Shown: positions 48,045-60,899 of the stretch, piece by piece | How the letters are laid out: every line of letters starts with the position of its first letter | How positions within the stretch are numbered: the stretch's first letter is position 1 | Source: Pogonophryne albipinna | Taxonomy: Eukaryota > Chordata > Actinopteri > Perciformes > Artedidraconidae | Assembly (NCBI GenBank): GCA_028583405.1 | Contig: JAPTMU010000156.1 | Span: forward strand, 1-64,000 | Direction: 5' to 3' | Length of the DNA stretch: 64,000 bases | Position numbers and translations under genes: made by a program | The notes under the pieces: generated by a model | What the model was told of the DNA's origin: nothing | Database searches by the model: none | The model's input: the letters and a program-made list of their open reading frames with translations, nothing else

Positions 48045-49157
48045 CTGTAAAAATAAAGTAAGTACCATTTGTTAGCATGCTATAATAGATTGAATGAGCA
48101 ATAATACAAGGATGGTCCGGATCTGGGGGTGGGAGGGTTTTTCCATAGTTTTGTCCTCTTGTCTGATTGTTGTTATGGTTTGTTTTTTCTGTATTTTTTG
48201 TAATTTGTGTTGTATTGGTTGTGATTGTACATTGTATTTTTCTAAATGTGTATGAATACATTTTTGAAAAACATTTGATCAACAATAAAAAAGGATTTGG
48301 TCAGGATCTAGACTCAGTGTGTAGTTTATTAATTAATTAATTAATCAATGCTCTCTATATTAGGAAAACACATACCAGTGTACCAGAGGGAGTCACACAC
48401 AGCTGTGCCTAGATAACCAAACAAATTGACAAGATAACCAAAACCCTTGAATCTACACACAGCAAATAAACTCAAATGACACAACGAGATGTAAAAGGAG
48501 ATCACACATACAGATATAAAACTGGCCGCTTCAATCTGAAGAGCAACTAAAACAAAACACGGGAGTGTACCTTGTTCTTGTGAACACTAATGTTATCCAC
48601 AGCATACACAGAGACCACGAAGTTCTTAAGGAGAAAACTAGTTACTAAAACAAAACACGTTAGTGTACCTTGTTAGCTAATGTTAGCTAGCTGACATTAA
48701 CGTTACACATTGCACTCATATTACTCACCGAAACCTTGTAAAGCCGGTCCCGCATGCTGGCTCATACAGAACCGACTAACTCCCCTTTCGTGTATGTACT
48801 TGTACAGCTCTCAACATGCCCAGACTTGTAGTGATATTCACCTCGTTTTATACTTTTCGCCTCATTCTGAAAGAAACAGGTGAAATTTGCTAACGTGACG
48901 GCCGTCTTTGTGATGGTGACGTGTATTGTGCGAGACCAGAGACATGTAGTTCACTGAGTGGCTTCACACACAAAAATGTGTAACTTCACAGTTTTACGAC
49001 ACATTTTTATTGTTTTGACTTGCAAAATGTTCTTTTAAATTGACAAACATCATATGTGTCATTCGTGGCACAATTCAAACGGGATCAAAAGATAACTTTT
49101 CTCTCTCCATTGACTTCAATGTATAATTTTCCGCTTCCAGGGACTTCGCCTCTCTAT
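48045..49157. other. Upstream region of SWIM-YqaJ gene
   Basis: On the minus strand an ATG at 48765 opens MSQHAGPALQGF and meets a good donor (tttcg|gtgagt) at 48729. It would be a possible first exon, but direct joining to 48044 gives the wrong frame, so any link needs another exon. Nothing else is recognised. Confidence 0.3.
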
Positions 49158-49160
49158 ACT

Positions 49161-49838
49161 AGGCTTGTTTGAGACGCGTTGCGGCTCGCCTCGAAAGTAG
49201 ATGAGAATAGCCGATCGCAGCCGGGGGAGGTCTCAAAAAGCTCGCCTGAAGTCTGACAGCTCGGAGTCGGCTTCGTCTTCTTCTCTCGGTTTTTTGGCGG
49301 ATTGCAAACAACTTTAAGGTGCATACCGCCACCTCCGGAGTCGGCTTGACTCGGTTTGCATTTATAAAGAATGCAGAATGTGTTTAATCGTTAATGTCAG
49401 ATATGTACTAAGTAAATACATTTGTTCCTGCTCAAGATTAGATTCAACTTTATTGTCATTGCACATATTACAGGTACTGAGACAACAACATGAAGTTTAG
49501 CTTCTAACCAGGAGTGCAACAAGCAGTGAAGTGAAAAGTAATGTACACAATAGACAGAATCAAATATAGAATGAATTGAATGATGAATAAACAGTGAGGG
49601 GTATGAATACACTAGATATCAGCGAGTCGTTTCCCATCAAGCATTTCGCTTCCGCAGCCCGTGGAGAGGAACTGCGCGGCCTCGCCGCGCCTCCTCTCTT
49701 AAGTCTGCGGGCGTCTTTGTCCCGCGAGATTTCAACGTCTCATGTCGGCGAGCCTCCGAGAGCAAGTCGGACAAAATGCAACGCACTAGCAAGACGTTGA
49801 TCGCAACTGCGCAGGTCTCGCTTGTCTCAAACAAGCCT
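49161..49838. mobile_element. 678-bp MITE with ACT duplication
   Basis: Ends AGGCTTGTTTGAGAC and GTCTCAAACAAGCCT are perfect 15-bp inverted repeats, flanked by act at 49158-49160 and 49839-49841. A LINE-tail-like piece (49435-49560, ttcaactttattgtcattgc) is nested inside. It has no transposase. The superfamily is uncertain (3-bp duplication). Confidence 0.85.
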
Positions 49839-49841
49839 ACT

Positions 49842-50949
<1,108 letters not shown>

Positions 50950-51197
50950 TGCACCCCCTGTTGTATCGAAGTTAGATTCCTTTTCAATAGTAAAGTACAA
51001 GTACCTCTAAATAGTACTTAAGTACAGTACTTGAGTAAATCACTTAGTTACTTCTCGCCTCTGCTATGAACCTATGAAGAGGCTGTAGATTTGTTTTGTT
51101 GTGTCTGTCGATTGTATTGAGTTATCTTGTTTTGTGTCAGCTTTAGTTGTGTTGATTATTTCAGAGTCACAGCCGGAGAAGGAGCACTGAGAGCAGC

Positions 51198-51230
51198 ATG
51201 GAGGAGAAGAAAAAGACCCCTGGAGCTCAG
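51198..51230 (+). CDS. Zinc-finger gene, short upstream exon (right)
   Basis: ATG at 51198 encodes MEEKKKTPGAQ and ends at CAG|gtcagtg. It joins in phase 0 to the finger exon at 56020, across a 4.8-kb intron. As on the left, gattatttcag just upstream could be an acceptor. That would give a 66-nt exon (51165-51230) open in the same frame (SHSRRRSTESS before the Met). Confidence 0.75.
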
Positions 51231-51424
51231 GTCAGTGTGCACGTCATCACAATATATTCCTAACACTGTTATCCCCAAATGAAAGATCACAACCTGTTTA
51301 GAAAATACAATATTAATGCACAATATGGTTGGATATAGGTTAGAACATTACTACTTAGTAATGTTCTAACATTTATCACATTACGTAAACACAACCGAAC
51401 ATTCCCCAACATTAGACATATGGC

Positions 51425-54400
51425 AGATTCAAAAATAATGCAAAGAAAAGTGTGCAGATACTAGAATCAACAATCAGTTTAAAGTACAGACCAAGAATAT
51501 ATTACATTAGCTAATTCAACAAAAATACATTAAAAGCACATCCACAAACAGAGCAGAGTACAGCTTACAATTCTCCAAATATATTAACCAAATTCAAAAT
51601 GTCCTCAGTAGTAGTTCAGTCATTTCACTTTAACCTTCCATCACTTCTGCAATGTCCCCACTTTTTTATAAATTTCCAAAAATAATTCCCAAATGGTGTA
51701 AAATTCCGAAGCTTTCTTCCTTAGTATATATGTGAGTTTCTCAAGAGCCAGACTCAAAGTTAAATTGTTTAACCTGTGGCTCAGGGAGGGGCAACCAACA
51801 TTTTTCCAACACAAAGCAATTGAGCGCCTGGCTTGTAGAAGGCATAGGTTAACCATTTTTCTTTCCCTAACCGAGAGCGAACAGTCTTCTGGATAAATGC
51901 TTACAATACAAAGTTTAGGGCTTATAGGTGTTCGCAACGAGGTTATTTGGGAAATGTATCTTGTCACCGAAGTCCAAAATCTTTTAACCTCTACACAATC
52001 CCTCAAGCGATCATACCTTGATGGATCTTGCATTTATAACATAGGTCAGGAATGTTAGGGTTAAACTTGCTAAACATCACAAGGGTGATGTAAGTTCTCA
52101 TTATCCAATTATATTGTATTAATCTAAGACGTGTATTAATAGTGTGCCTTTGAACAAATTGTACCCCAATCATCCTCTGAAATATCCTTTAATACGTCTT
52201 TTACTTTCTGAGTTGTCTTTATGGTTTGCAACCATTATGTTATAAAATTGAGTAACCAGTCCTTTGCTGTTACAGTTTTTTATAGACAGTATCTCTACTG
52301 TGGACTTAGGAGGTTGTTGCAACAACTTGTTTAAGTTTGCCAATATAAAACTCCCACTTGAAAAAGTGTTTCTGTGGCACGTCATACTCTGTTTTCAGCT
52401 CATCAAACGACATTAGGTTGCCGTCCTCATATGAATCCAGTAGCCTTACAATACCCTTACTTAATCATGTTTGGAAGCCCATGTCATTTTTACCTGGGCT
52501 GAAGAGTTCATTGCCCCAAATAGGTGAGAAACAAGACAACATTGTGGAGTCGCCTATATATTTATGGGCTTCATGTCAGACAAACATTTTATTTTTCACA
52601 AAGCGATTCATTGTTTTTTTCCTTAGATTTTTAGAAGGACCAGATTATAGAAAGATATCCAGCATCAAACCCTTTGAAGACAACAACTCAACTCGTAACC
52701 ACGGCAAATCAACTCCTCTTTAAAACCAAAACATTGTAGCCCTCAATTGTGCCGCCCAGTAGTACCACTGAACATTTTGGTAGTTGTAACCCTCCCCTAT
52801 CGTAAGGTAAATACAACAGAGAAAGTCTAAGTCTCAGCTTCCTGTTATTCCAAATACATTTAGAAAGTAGCTTTCTTATTTTAGAAAAAAATTGAGGAGG
52901 AGGTGCTAGTGGGATTGATTGAAAAGGATATAAACATTTTTGGCAATATACTTATCTTAATTATATTAATTATTTCCAGTAAGGACAAGGCAATGCTGTC
53001 CACCTAGTGGAATCTTCTGAAACTTAAGCTAACAAGGGTTCGTAATTAGACGCACTGAAAATGTCTATCTTTGGTGTAAATGTAATACCCAGATAAGCAA
53101 AACCATCTATGGCATTTACAAATGGGAAAGATAATTTTGGATTTCTTTCCTCCTGTTCATTGAGAAACATAATAGAGGATTTATCTTTGTTCACCTTAAA
53201 ACCTGAGCATTTACCAAATTGATTGATTACTTTTAAGAGGGATTTTGCAAGACCTGATCAAAACACTATGGCATCATCTGCATACAATGCTATATGATTC
53301 TCTAGGTGCCCTGTCTTAATACCATAAATCAAAGGGTGTGATTGTATGGCTATTGCCAACGGCTCCATATAATAGCCATCAGGAAAAGTAGAGGCGAAAT
53401 ATGAGAGCCTTGTCTCGTACATGGTTGTGAAATACAATTATTGGTTAATACTACTGCGGATGAATAAAAAATATATAATTTGAATGCATTTAAGAAAGTA
53501 GTCATCAAGACCAAAGCGCTTAAGCACTTCTAGCAGATAGGGCCATTCGACTCTGTCAAACGCCTTTTCTGCATCGAGTGACCAAATGGCCTTGTCCGGG
53601 GTTCGTTCACGAAACGTAACCCTTCTTACATTATGGAATCCCTGAGGATTTTTAACAAAGCCGTTTTGATCTGCGTGTATGTTACGTTCCCTTCAAAATC
53701 TAGCAAAGGGAGGTAACAACACACAAAATAACCGGCCGAGAGAAAAAGGAGAGAAATGCTGAAGCTACAAAGTGAGGTTTTAATTAATAAAAAAAAGTAA
53801 AGAGGCTCACCAGCCAAATTGCAGAACAAACTAAATTAACTAAGGACAACTTTCTTTCAAAAGAAAGTGACTAATGTAAAACAATACACAAAGACACACT
53901 GGAGCACATCTCCTAACAATTAGCAGTACACAGGTTAAACTAGTCCTCACACAGAGACACTACACTACAGCACGTAACACAGGCTGCACACATGCAGCCA
54001 GAGGAGAAGGAGAGAACGACTGCAGCCTTCCTCAGGTCCTTTATGGAGGCGCTGATTGGGGATTGGGAGCACCTGGGGAGAGGCTGCACCTGGAGACAAT
54101 CAGAGGGAGAGAGAGAGACACCCACACAAAAGCACACACACACACAAGCACCAACTGCGGCACGTAACAGTGTATCATCTGTGGCAGGAACCTCTCCAGT
54201 CCCATAGCCAAGGCTTTAGCAATGATCTTTGCGTCAGAGTTAAAAAATTGAATTGTTAGTTGGAGCCACATTTGGATGATGATTTACCTGGCTTTAAAAT
54301 AAGAGTTATTAAGGCACTTTGTAGCAAAGGGGGGAGTCTGCCCTGCTCGAATGATTCCATGCATTCATGTTTAACAATGGGGCTATCAATTTTGCATTGA

Positions 54401-54685
54401 AAAATGTATACATGTAAATTGGGATCCCGTCAGGTCCTGAGGCCTTACCACCTTTCATGTTAAGAATGGCATTGGAAATATCTACAAAGTTCAGTTCCCT
54501 ATTCATTGCGAGTTTTGTTTCTACGGAAATATTGGGAAAAGACAGCCCATCTCGGAAAGTGTTTTGACTTACCGAATTCAATGGACAATCAGATTGATAA
54601 AGCCTCTTATAGAACGAAACAAAGGCCTGATTAATTTCCAATGGATCTTTAGTTATTAACGTAATGTAGCTTTCGGTTTGGGCAA
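51425..54685 (-). mobile_element. Tx1/L1-type LINE ORF2 (right), fuller copy
   Basis: The minus strand carries, from 54685, ITKDPLEINQAFVSFYKRLY, GGKASGPDGIPIYMYTFFN, a GSHISPLLF block near 53390, an intact LYADDAIVF catalytic block (53273-53284 for YADD), and the C-terminal block 52033-51641 (ALCWKNVGC, LALEKLTYIL). Several frameshifts separate these parts, so it is inactive. It is 5'-truncated at the same point as the left copy, inside the TTAA MITE, so both derive from one insertion. A solo LTR interrupts it. Confidence 0.88.
53680..54169 (-). mobile_element. Solo LTR, 490 bp, with 5-bp TSD
   Basis: TGTTACG...CGTAACA ends, flanked by gtgta at 53675-53679 and 54170-54174. The left-arm LINE at about 9760-9775 shows the uninterrupted site (gatacacgcagatc), so insertion followed the duplication. 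On the minus strand it reads TGTTACGTGCCGCAG, with a cataaagg promoter-like motif and an ATTAAA near its 3' end, which suggests minus orientation. Confidence 0.92.
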
Positions 54686-54689
54686 ACTG

Positions 54690-55235
54690 CGTGCACATCA
54701 CTCTCAATCCTCAATGGTAATGTTTAGGTGGATTTGAGGAACTTCCCCTCAATTATATTGGCTCTAACGGTTTAAAAAGAGGTTTCAATCACCAAAATTG
54801 ACCGAAGGGCTCCAGAGATACGGCAAATACACCCAGAGGTGGTTTTTTTTTTCTAAACCTCTCTAAAAAGGTCACATTTAACTTGTTTTGCATCAATCTT
54901 GATACAGGGTACTTATTATATTTTATAGTTTTGATTGTTAAAGCTTTTAGTTTTCCATCCCATCATTCAAGGGTGGTTTTCACTATAAGTAATGTTTTTT
55001 TTTTTGACGGAAACTATAATCTAAAATTTTTTTACTATGTTAAATCTGAATTTACTTTAAAATAAAATCATCTATATCGATTCTGACACTTCTACATCCA
55101 ACTCACAGGTGTATCATTGCTTTGAGCAAAAAGATTATTAATCTACCCCTTTTTAGGAGTGAAGATATAGTCATTTGTTCTGGGCTTGTCATTTTCGAGC
55201 CTGAGGCCTGAACAACAGGCTCAGGGCTTAACAGG
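54690..55235 (-). mobile_element. CCTGTTAAGC-type TTAA MITE, copy 3
   Basis: Mirror of copy 2 (8181-8717). Its intact terminus gcttaacagg at 55226-55235 is followed by TTAA. It is truncated by the LINE at the same place. Confidence 0.82.
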
Positions 55236-55310
55236 TTAAACAAATGGCTCTACATCCCTGCCCGAAATTTCCCTAAAATGAAGTCCGAGTTCGAAATATA
55301 TTTCAAATCA

Positions 55311-55556
55311 AATCAAGTTTTTATTTATATAGCACATTTATAAACGATTTTTGGTCGAGCCAAAGTGCTGTACATATAATAAAATTAGCCTACAGTAGAG
55401 ACACTTTACAGCAAATACAACAACACAGATTGTTCAGAATATCAGTATGAGAAAAACGACACCTCTGTCCTTAGACCCTCACATCGTACAAGGAAAAAAC
55501 TTCCAGAGAAAACCCACAGTTTAAGGAGAAAAAAAAAAAAATGGGAGTAACCTCTC
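55311..55556 (-). mobile_element. LINE/SINE tail insertion, about 245 bp
   Basis: Starts caaatcaagtttttatttat, with atagcacattta and gccaaagtgctgtacat. This is a widespread fish retroposon 3' tail. It is bounded by tcaaat on both sides. The left arm at about 8110-8125 lacks it, so it is right-arm specific. Confidence 0.78.
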
Positions 55557-56019
55557 AAATAATGTATGCACTGCCATTTCCCCACATACACATAACAGTC
55601 TGAAATGAAACGGTTGTCTCCTGTGCGAACAAGATTCTTTCTCTCATTTATTCATTGCCCTTTTAGGGGCTTCGTACAATACAAATGCAAATATGTGATC
55701 CTTTCGAGTCATCTGTCACAAGCCTAAGTCAAGTCTGAAGTCATGAATACCAAGTCAAAGTCAAGTCGAGTCTTTTATCAATGTTAGTCAAGCAAGTCTC
55801 AAGTAAAAAAATGTGACTCGAGTCCCCCACCTCTGTTATATACTGTTAGAATGTTGCTGTATTACTGTATCAAATATAATAAACACAAACAGTTAGTAAA
55901 AGTAGTATTTATTTTTTTAACTGAAAGTTTGTATTAAGTGAGTTTTTATTGTGTTAATTGTATATATATTTAAGTTTTTGGGATTTATTTTTCTCTCTTT
56001 CTCTGTCCGTCTGTTTTAG

Positions 56020-57084
56020 AAACCGAAAGGAAGAGCGAGACGTCACAGCTGTCAGCAATGTGATGAATCCTTTACAAAATCTGGAAATTTAAAACGCCAC
56101 CTGCTTATTCATACTGGAGAAAAACCGTACAGCTGTGAAGAGTGTTGCAAAACTTTCGCGAGATCAGTTTCTCTCATAATCCATCAACGTATTCACACAG
56201 GAGAGAAACCATACAGCTGTGAAGAGTGTGGGCAAACGTTCACTCAATCAAGTCAACTCAAAACACATCAGCGTGGTCACACTGGAGAAAAGCCATACAG
56301 CTGTGAAGTGTGTGGCCAAACATTCTCAACATCGTATTATCTTAAAACACATCACCGTATTCACACGGGAGAGAAACCGCACAGCTGTGAAGAGTGTTGC
56401 AAAACGTTTACGACATCAGGTTCTCTAAAAATCCATCAACGTATTCACACAGGAGAGAAACCGTACAGCTGTGAAGAGTGTGGGCAAACGTTCGCCACAT
56501 CAGGTACTTTCATATCACATAAACATATTCACACTGGAGAAAATCCATACAGCTGTGAAGAGTGTGGGAAAACATTCAAGACATCAGGTGAACTCAAAAT
56601 GCATCAACGTATTCACACTAGAGAAAAACCGTACAGCTGTGAAGAGTGTGTGAAAACATTCAAGACATCAGGTGAACTCAAAATGCATCAACGTATTCAC
56701 ACTAGAGAAAAACCGTACAGCTGTGAAGAGTGTGTGAAAACATTCAAGACATCAGGTGAACTCAAAACGCATCAACGTATTCACACTGGAGAAAAACCGT
56801 ACAGCTGTGAAGAGTGTGGGAAAACGTTCACTCAATCAGGTTCTATCAAAATACATCAACGTATTCACACAGGAGAAAAACCGTACAGCTGTGAAGAGTG
56901 TGGGAAAATGTTCAATCAATCAGGTGCTCTCAAAACACATCAATGTATTCACACTGGAGCAAAACCGTACAGCTGTGAAGAGTGTGGGCTAATGTTCTCA
57001 ACATTAGGTGCTCTCAAAACACATCAACTTGTTCACACTGGAGAGATACCGTACTGGTGTGAAGAGATGCTGTTTTCTCCCTAA
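56020..57084 (+). CDS. C2H2 zinc-finger protein, finger exon (right copy)
   Basis: Begins after the acceptor gtctgttttag and runs 355 codons to TAA at 57082-57084, giving 365 residues when joined to 51198-51230. It encodes KPKGRARR, then 12 complete C2H2 fingers and a broken 13th (YWCEEMLFSP). All Cys and His ligands are kept. Helix residues -1, 3 and 6 read KNR, RSI, QQT, TYT, TSI, TTS, TEM, TEM, TET, QSI, QAT and TAT. Fingers 7-9 are near-identical 84-bp repeats with TREKP linkers and have no left equivalent; left finger 7 (QHT) has none here. No KRAB, SCAN or BTB domain is visible. AATAAA occurs at 57261-57266. A nuclear DNA-binding factor is expected; the target is unknown. Confidence 0.9.
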   Translation, partial: KPKGRARRHSCQQCDESFTKSGNLKRHLLIHTGEKPYSCEECCKTFARSVSLIIHQRIHTGEKPYSCEECGQTFTQSSQLKTHQRGHTGEKPYSCEVCGQTFSTSYYLKTHHRIHTGEKPHSCEECCKTFTTSGSLKIHQRIHTGEKPYSCEECGQTFATSGTFISHKHIHTGENPYSCEECGKTFKTSGELKMHQRIHTREKPYSCEECVKTFKTSGELKMHQRIHTREKPYSCEECVKTFKTSGELKTHQRIHTGEKPYSCEECGKTFTQSGSIKIHQRIHTGEKPYSCEECGKMFNQSGALKTHQCIHTGAKPYSCEECGLMFSTLGALKTHQLVHTGEIPYWCEEMLFSP

Positions 57085-59160
57085 CCCAGTGGTTCTCAAA
57101 CTTTTTCCGTCCGGCCCCCCCTCCCCCCAACACAAATAGTCACGTAGTGGGCGAAGTTAACCTTTATTAAAATACATCAATATTAACGTGAGCATTCCTT
57201 TATCACTTTGTTATAACAGTGATATTAAAACAATTGTCCAGCAGTCTGTGTGCTCAACAAAATAAATACATAATATAATTTTGCAATCCCTTTGCCAGAA
57301 CAATAAATTATAATTAGGGGTGTGTGTGTGGACGGACTGATGGATCATTGGAGCTATGTGCAACTCAAGGCATATGCTCGAATGGGAGCTGCCTGGACGC
57401 TGCAATCATGTTGCGCGCACTATCCGTGCCGAGTGTGCTGCCTTTTCGTACAATGTCCCACTGTTGGCTACCTGCATAAAGTCAAGTGCTCGGCGCAGTT
57501 GTCGGCGAAATGTCGCTCCTCTGTTTTCATTGAAACAGCTCCTTATATCCGTTAGCGCAGCTAGCTAGCACCAGATGCTAACAACAACAATACACGTAAG
57601 GTTCTCTCTCGCTCGCGCCACACATACACACACCCTCCCGGTCCTCCCGATGGCCAGTCCGGGCCTGCCGGTGAGCGTGTAAGTGTGGTCTTCCGCAAGC
57701 GGGCGGCAGGAGCGGGGCTGTCAGCATCAGCTTGTAGATGGTATTTTAAACTTGATGCGCTCTGAAACTACGTGGCAGCCGAGGACAAAAAATACACATG
57801 CGTTAAAATAGTTAGTGGCGTTATTTTTTTTTAGCGTTAACGCGTACCGGTCGCTACAGTGGAATTTTGTACTGCAACAATCCCCACGCACATAAACAGT
57901 GTATCTGCGACTGTTAAAATGAAGGCTCAATAATCAACTCGCCGCATATCGGTGTAAGCAGGGGTGAAGTGCTATTTTTATAAGTTGGGTGTGGGAGTTA
58001 AATATTGCAGTTAAATGCCTCAATCTGGTGCACTTTGAGAGCAAAATTAAGAGATCCATCTCAACACCCATATGAAAACAGAACTGTAAGCAGATTTTCT
58101 TTTTCTTTATGGATATTTTAAACTGTATTCTTGTTTTACTGTTATATAGTATTTCATAACTGTTTTTCATTTATTCTTTTATTTTTGTATACCTATAATT
58201 ATCATATAAACATGTGCCTCGGAAATAATTGTTTACATTAATCGCGACCAAACCGTTTAGATTACTCACTGAGATTAGTTATCTCAGTGGGTCTCAAACA
58301 CTGAGAGAGTCCTTTACCTCACTGAGCTGAGGTTATCTGAGCCTCTCAGTCTGACAGGCGAGAGTTCTCCCTCCACCTTGTCGTTGAAAAAGCTCCTTAT
58401 ATCACACATTAGCGTAGCTAGCTAGCACCAGATGTTAACAACAATCTCCGGTACCGGTGCACACTCTCTCGCGTACACGCACAAAAAATGGCTCGTTCCC
58501 CACACACACAGAGCCGAGCTTGAATAAATCACAGAGACCCAGACGTTCTTGTACTGTAGCATATTATCTTTGAATCAATAATTTTTCAAATTATGAATTT
58601 CACACATGAAAATACATACATTTATTGGGGGTGCTTAGGGGGTGCTATGGCTATCCTAGGGGGACCTGTAGCACCCCCTAGCGCCCCCCTGACGCCGCCT
58701 ATTGACCTTCCATCCTCAAAATGTACATTACACACCTGTGTCCTACAGCGCCCTCATAGGTTTCCCTATCCGCCCCTGTTTGGTTAATAAAATGTCGTGA
58801 CTTAAACTTTGGTTGGGATGTTTTGATAGTTCCTGTTGAGTTGGCAGTCTGTTCTGGTCTAAAAAAAAGAACCAATGATGAATGTATCTAGAAAATATTC
58901 CTGATGTTTTCAGTTTGATTCTGTTCTCTTTTGTTTAAATAATCAGAATGTACCAAAAATAAAAAAGGCCTTAGAAACAGACTCACATCTCTGCATATTT
59001 TTTGTGTTATTCAGGACATTATAAACATGTCATTCCCTTGTTTTAGGGCTGCTGACTGCTGGATGAAATGTATCACTCAAACTTTAATTTTAATGAAAAA
59101 TATACTTTTTAACTCAATGTGTTTGACCTGGTTTGTTCCCAGTGAAGGACTCCAGCTCAC
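57085..59160. other. Right-arm 3' flank of zinc-finger gene
   Basis: Begins with cagtggttctcaaacttttt six bases after the stop, as on the left. It includes the inverted 37-bp segment (58259-58295), a segment without a left match (about 57310-57840), and the gggggtgctatggctatcct block at about 58626. No gene is recognised. Confidence 0.55.
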
Positions 59161-59163
59161 AAT

Positions 59164-59793
59164 AGCCGCGTTCACACCGGAGTACTTTTCCCCTTTAGTT
59201 CCGTTAGTACCCCTTATGTTGTGTTCACACCAAAAAGAGTACTTAGTGCTGGGAACTTTTACCCCCATTTTTAGTGCCTGCTAGAGAGGTGGTACTATCC
59301 TGGTGGGAAAAAGTGCCCCATTTCTGATTGGCTGGGTGAATTACAAATCATGCCCCGTAAAACTCTGAAAAGTTTTGTGAAGCCGACATTATATTTGTGG
59401 CATTAGCAATAGCATTAGCACTGCGCACCAACGGAGAGAGAATAACTTATGGCAACACAAACAAAAACATGGGAGCGGTGGAGTGATGAGGAGGTGTCGG
59501 CATTTTGGCGATTTACTCGGAAGGTAGAAGCTGGGAGTCCCAGCAGCTTCTACTGAAGCCAGTCCCCAACTCCGGGGACTTCCGGCGGCAGTATATGCCG
59601 TGAAGTTGTTTGCAGCCTGCCATTAAACCCAAAGCAGAAGCAGAAGAAGATGAAGTGACGTCAGCGGCTCATTTGCGTAATCTTCCCTCAGGGAAAAGTA
59701 CTCCGGTGTGAACGCGATTAGTACTTAGTGCCCTGGGGTAATAAGTGCTGGGGCACTAAGTGCACTTAGTGCACATTGCGTGTGAGCGCGCCT
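59164..59793. mobile_element. 630-bp MITE with AAT duplication
   Basis: Begins AGCCGCGTTCACACCGGAG and ends GTGTGAGCGCGCCT, flanked by aat at 59161-59163 and 59794-59796. The left arm near 5160 has the empty site (ctcacaatgagg). A second internal inverted pair (ttcacaccggagtacttttc and gggaaaagtactccggtgtg) suggests a composite. There is no ORF. Confidence 0.82.
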
Positions 59794-59810
59794 AATGAGG
59801 TAACTGTTAA

Positions 59811-60826
59811 CCTGTTAAGCACCAAGCCTGTTTTTCAGGTCTCAGGCTCGAAAATGACATTCCCAGAACAAATGACTATCTTCCCTTCTAAAAGGGGTAA
59901 ATTAATAATCTTTCTTCTCAAAGCAATGATAAACCTGTGAGTTGGATTTAGAAAAGTATGAATCAATATAGATGTTTTTATTTTAAACTAAATTCAGATT
60001 GAACATAGTAAAAATTATTAAATTATAGTTTCTGTCCAAAAAAAACATTACTTATAGTGAAAACCACCCTTGAATGATGGGATAGTAGACTAAAAGCTTG
60101 TATAACATATAAATACCCTTTATCAAGATTGATGCAAAACAAATTAAATTAGACCTTTTTAGAGAGGTTTAGAAAAAAAGAACCACCTCTGGGGTCATTT
60201 GGGTGTATTTGCCATTTCTCTGGAACCCATCGGTCGATTTTGGTGACAACACTTTTGAGCCATTGAAGCCAATAGAATCGAGGGGGAAGATCCTAAATCC
60301 ACCTACACCTTACCATTGAGGAGTGAGAGTGATGCGCACGCAGCTTGCCCAAGCCTAAAGCTATGTTACGCTCTGAAAACTGAAAACTAGGCTTTTTGCC
60401 ATAAATATGATGATGGATTATCAGTAATCATTTCAAAGTGACACAGAGACATTGGATTAACCTTCAGCAGCGTTTTTTTGCGTTTGAATTCCATTGAACA
60501 CAACTTTTGATCAGAAAACGGCAAAGTTAAGACGTATTTGCCAATTCGGCCCGAAAAGCTAAGTTGTCTGGTTTCGCGTTCGCTGCCTCGAGTTTTGGTT
60601 GCTCAGTGATGATACTTATACCATCTACCGTGAGTTAGCACTATTTCGCTTAATGCTAATTCAGAGGCTCGTCATTAGACTTGTGTTTTGTTTCGGTAAA
60701 ATGGTTCATATCGTAAGTTAGCTGAGTTTCTTCCCGGTAAGTAGGTATTACACATTAATAGGTTGTTAAATGTTAAGAAGCCCTGAGACACAGTTTCGTG
60801 AAAAACAAGCCCCATAGCTTAACAGG
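59811..60826. mobile_element. CCTGTTAAGC-type TTAA MITE, complete copy
   Basis: 1016 bp with CCTGTTAAGC and GCTTAACAGG ends, flanked by TTAA at 59807-59810 and 60827-60830. This defines the family represented by truncated copies at 4771, 8181 and 54690. The TTAA duplication and CC-start ends are piggyBac-like. No transposase. Confidence 0.85.
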
Positions 60827-60899
60827 TTAAACCCAATGCCCCCGCCCCCGGGGGCAAAACACAACAATGTTCACGAAACTGTGTCTCAAGGCTTCTGTG
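60773..60899. repeat. Inverted repeat, 26-bp arms
   Basis: gaagccctgagacacagttt at about 60777 and aaactgtgtctcaaggcttc at about 60876 pair in reverse complement (one mismatch) around a loop of about 70 bp containing a C/G-rich tract. It straddles the end of the MITE. Confidence 0.8.

Larger units (their letters stand above)
50950..60240. repeat. Right arm of large inverted duplication
   Basis: Collinear, in reverse complement, with 4771-12650. Right-only insertions are the solo LTR (53680-54169), a LINE/SINE tail (55311-55556) and the 630-bp MITE (59164-59793). Around 57310-57840 there is extra sequence with no left counterpart. Confidence 0.88.

Noticed and set aside
48001..48285. 94-codon minus-strand ORF upstream of the SWIM exon
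   Set aside because: It crosses the likely splice acceptor in a different frame and has no recognisable domain.
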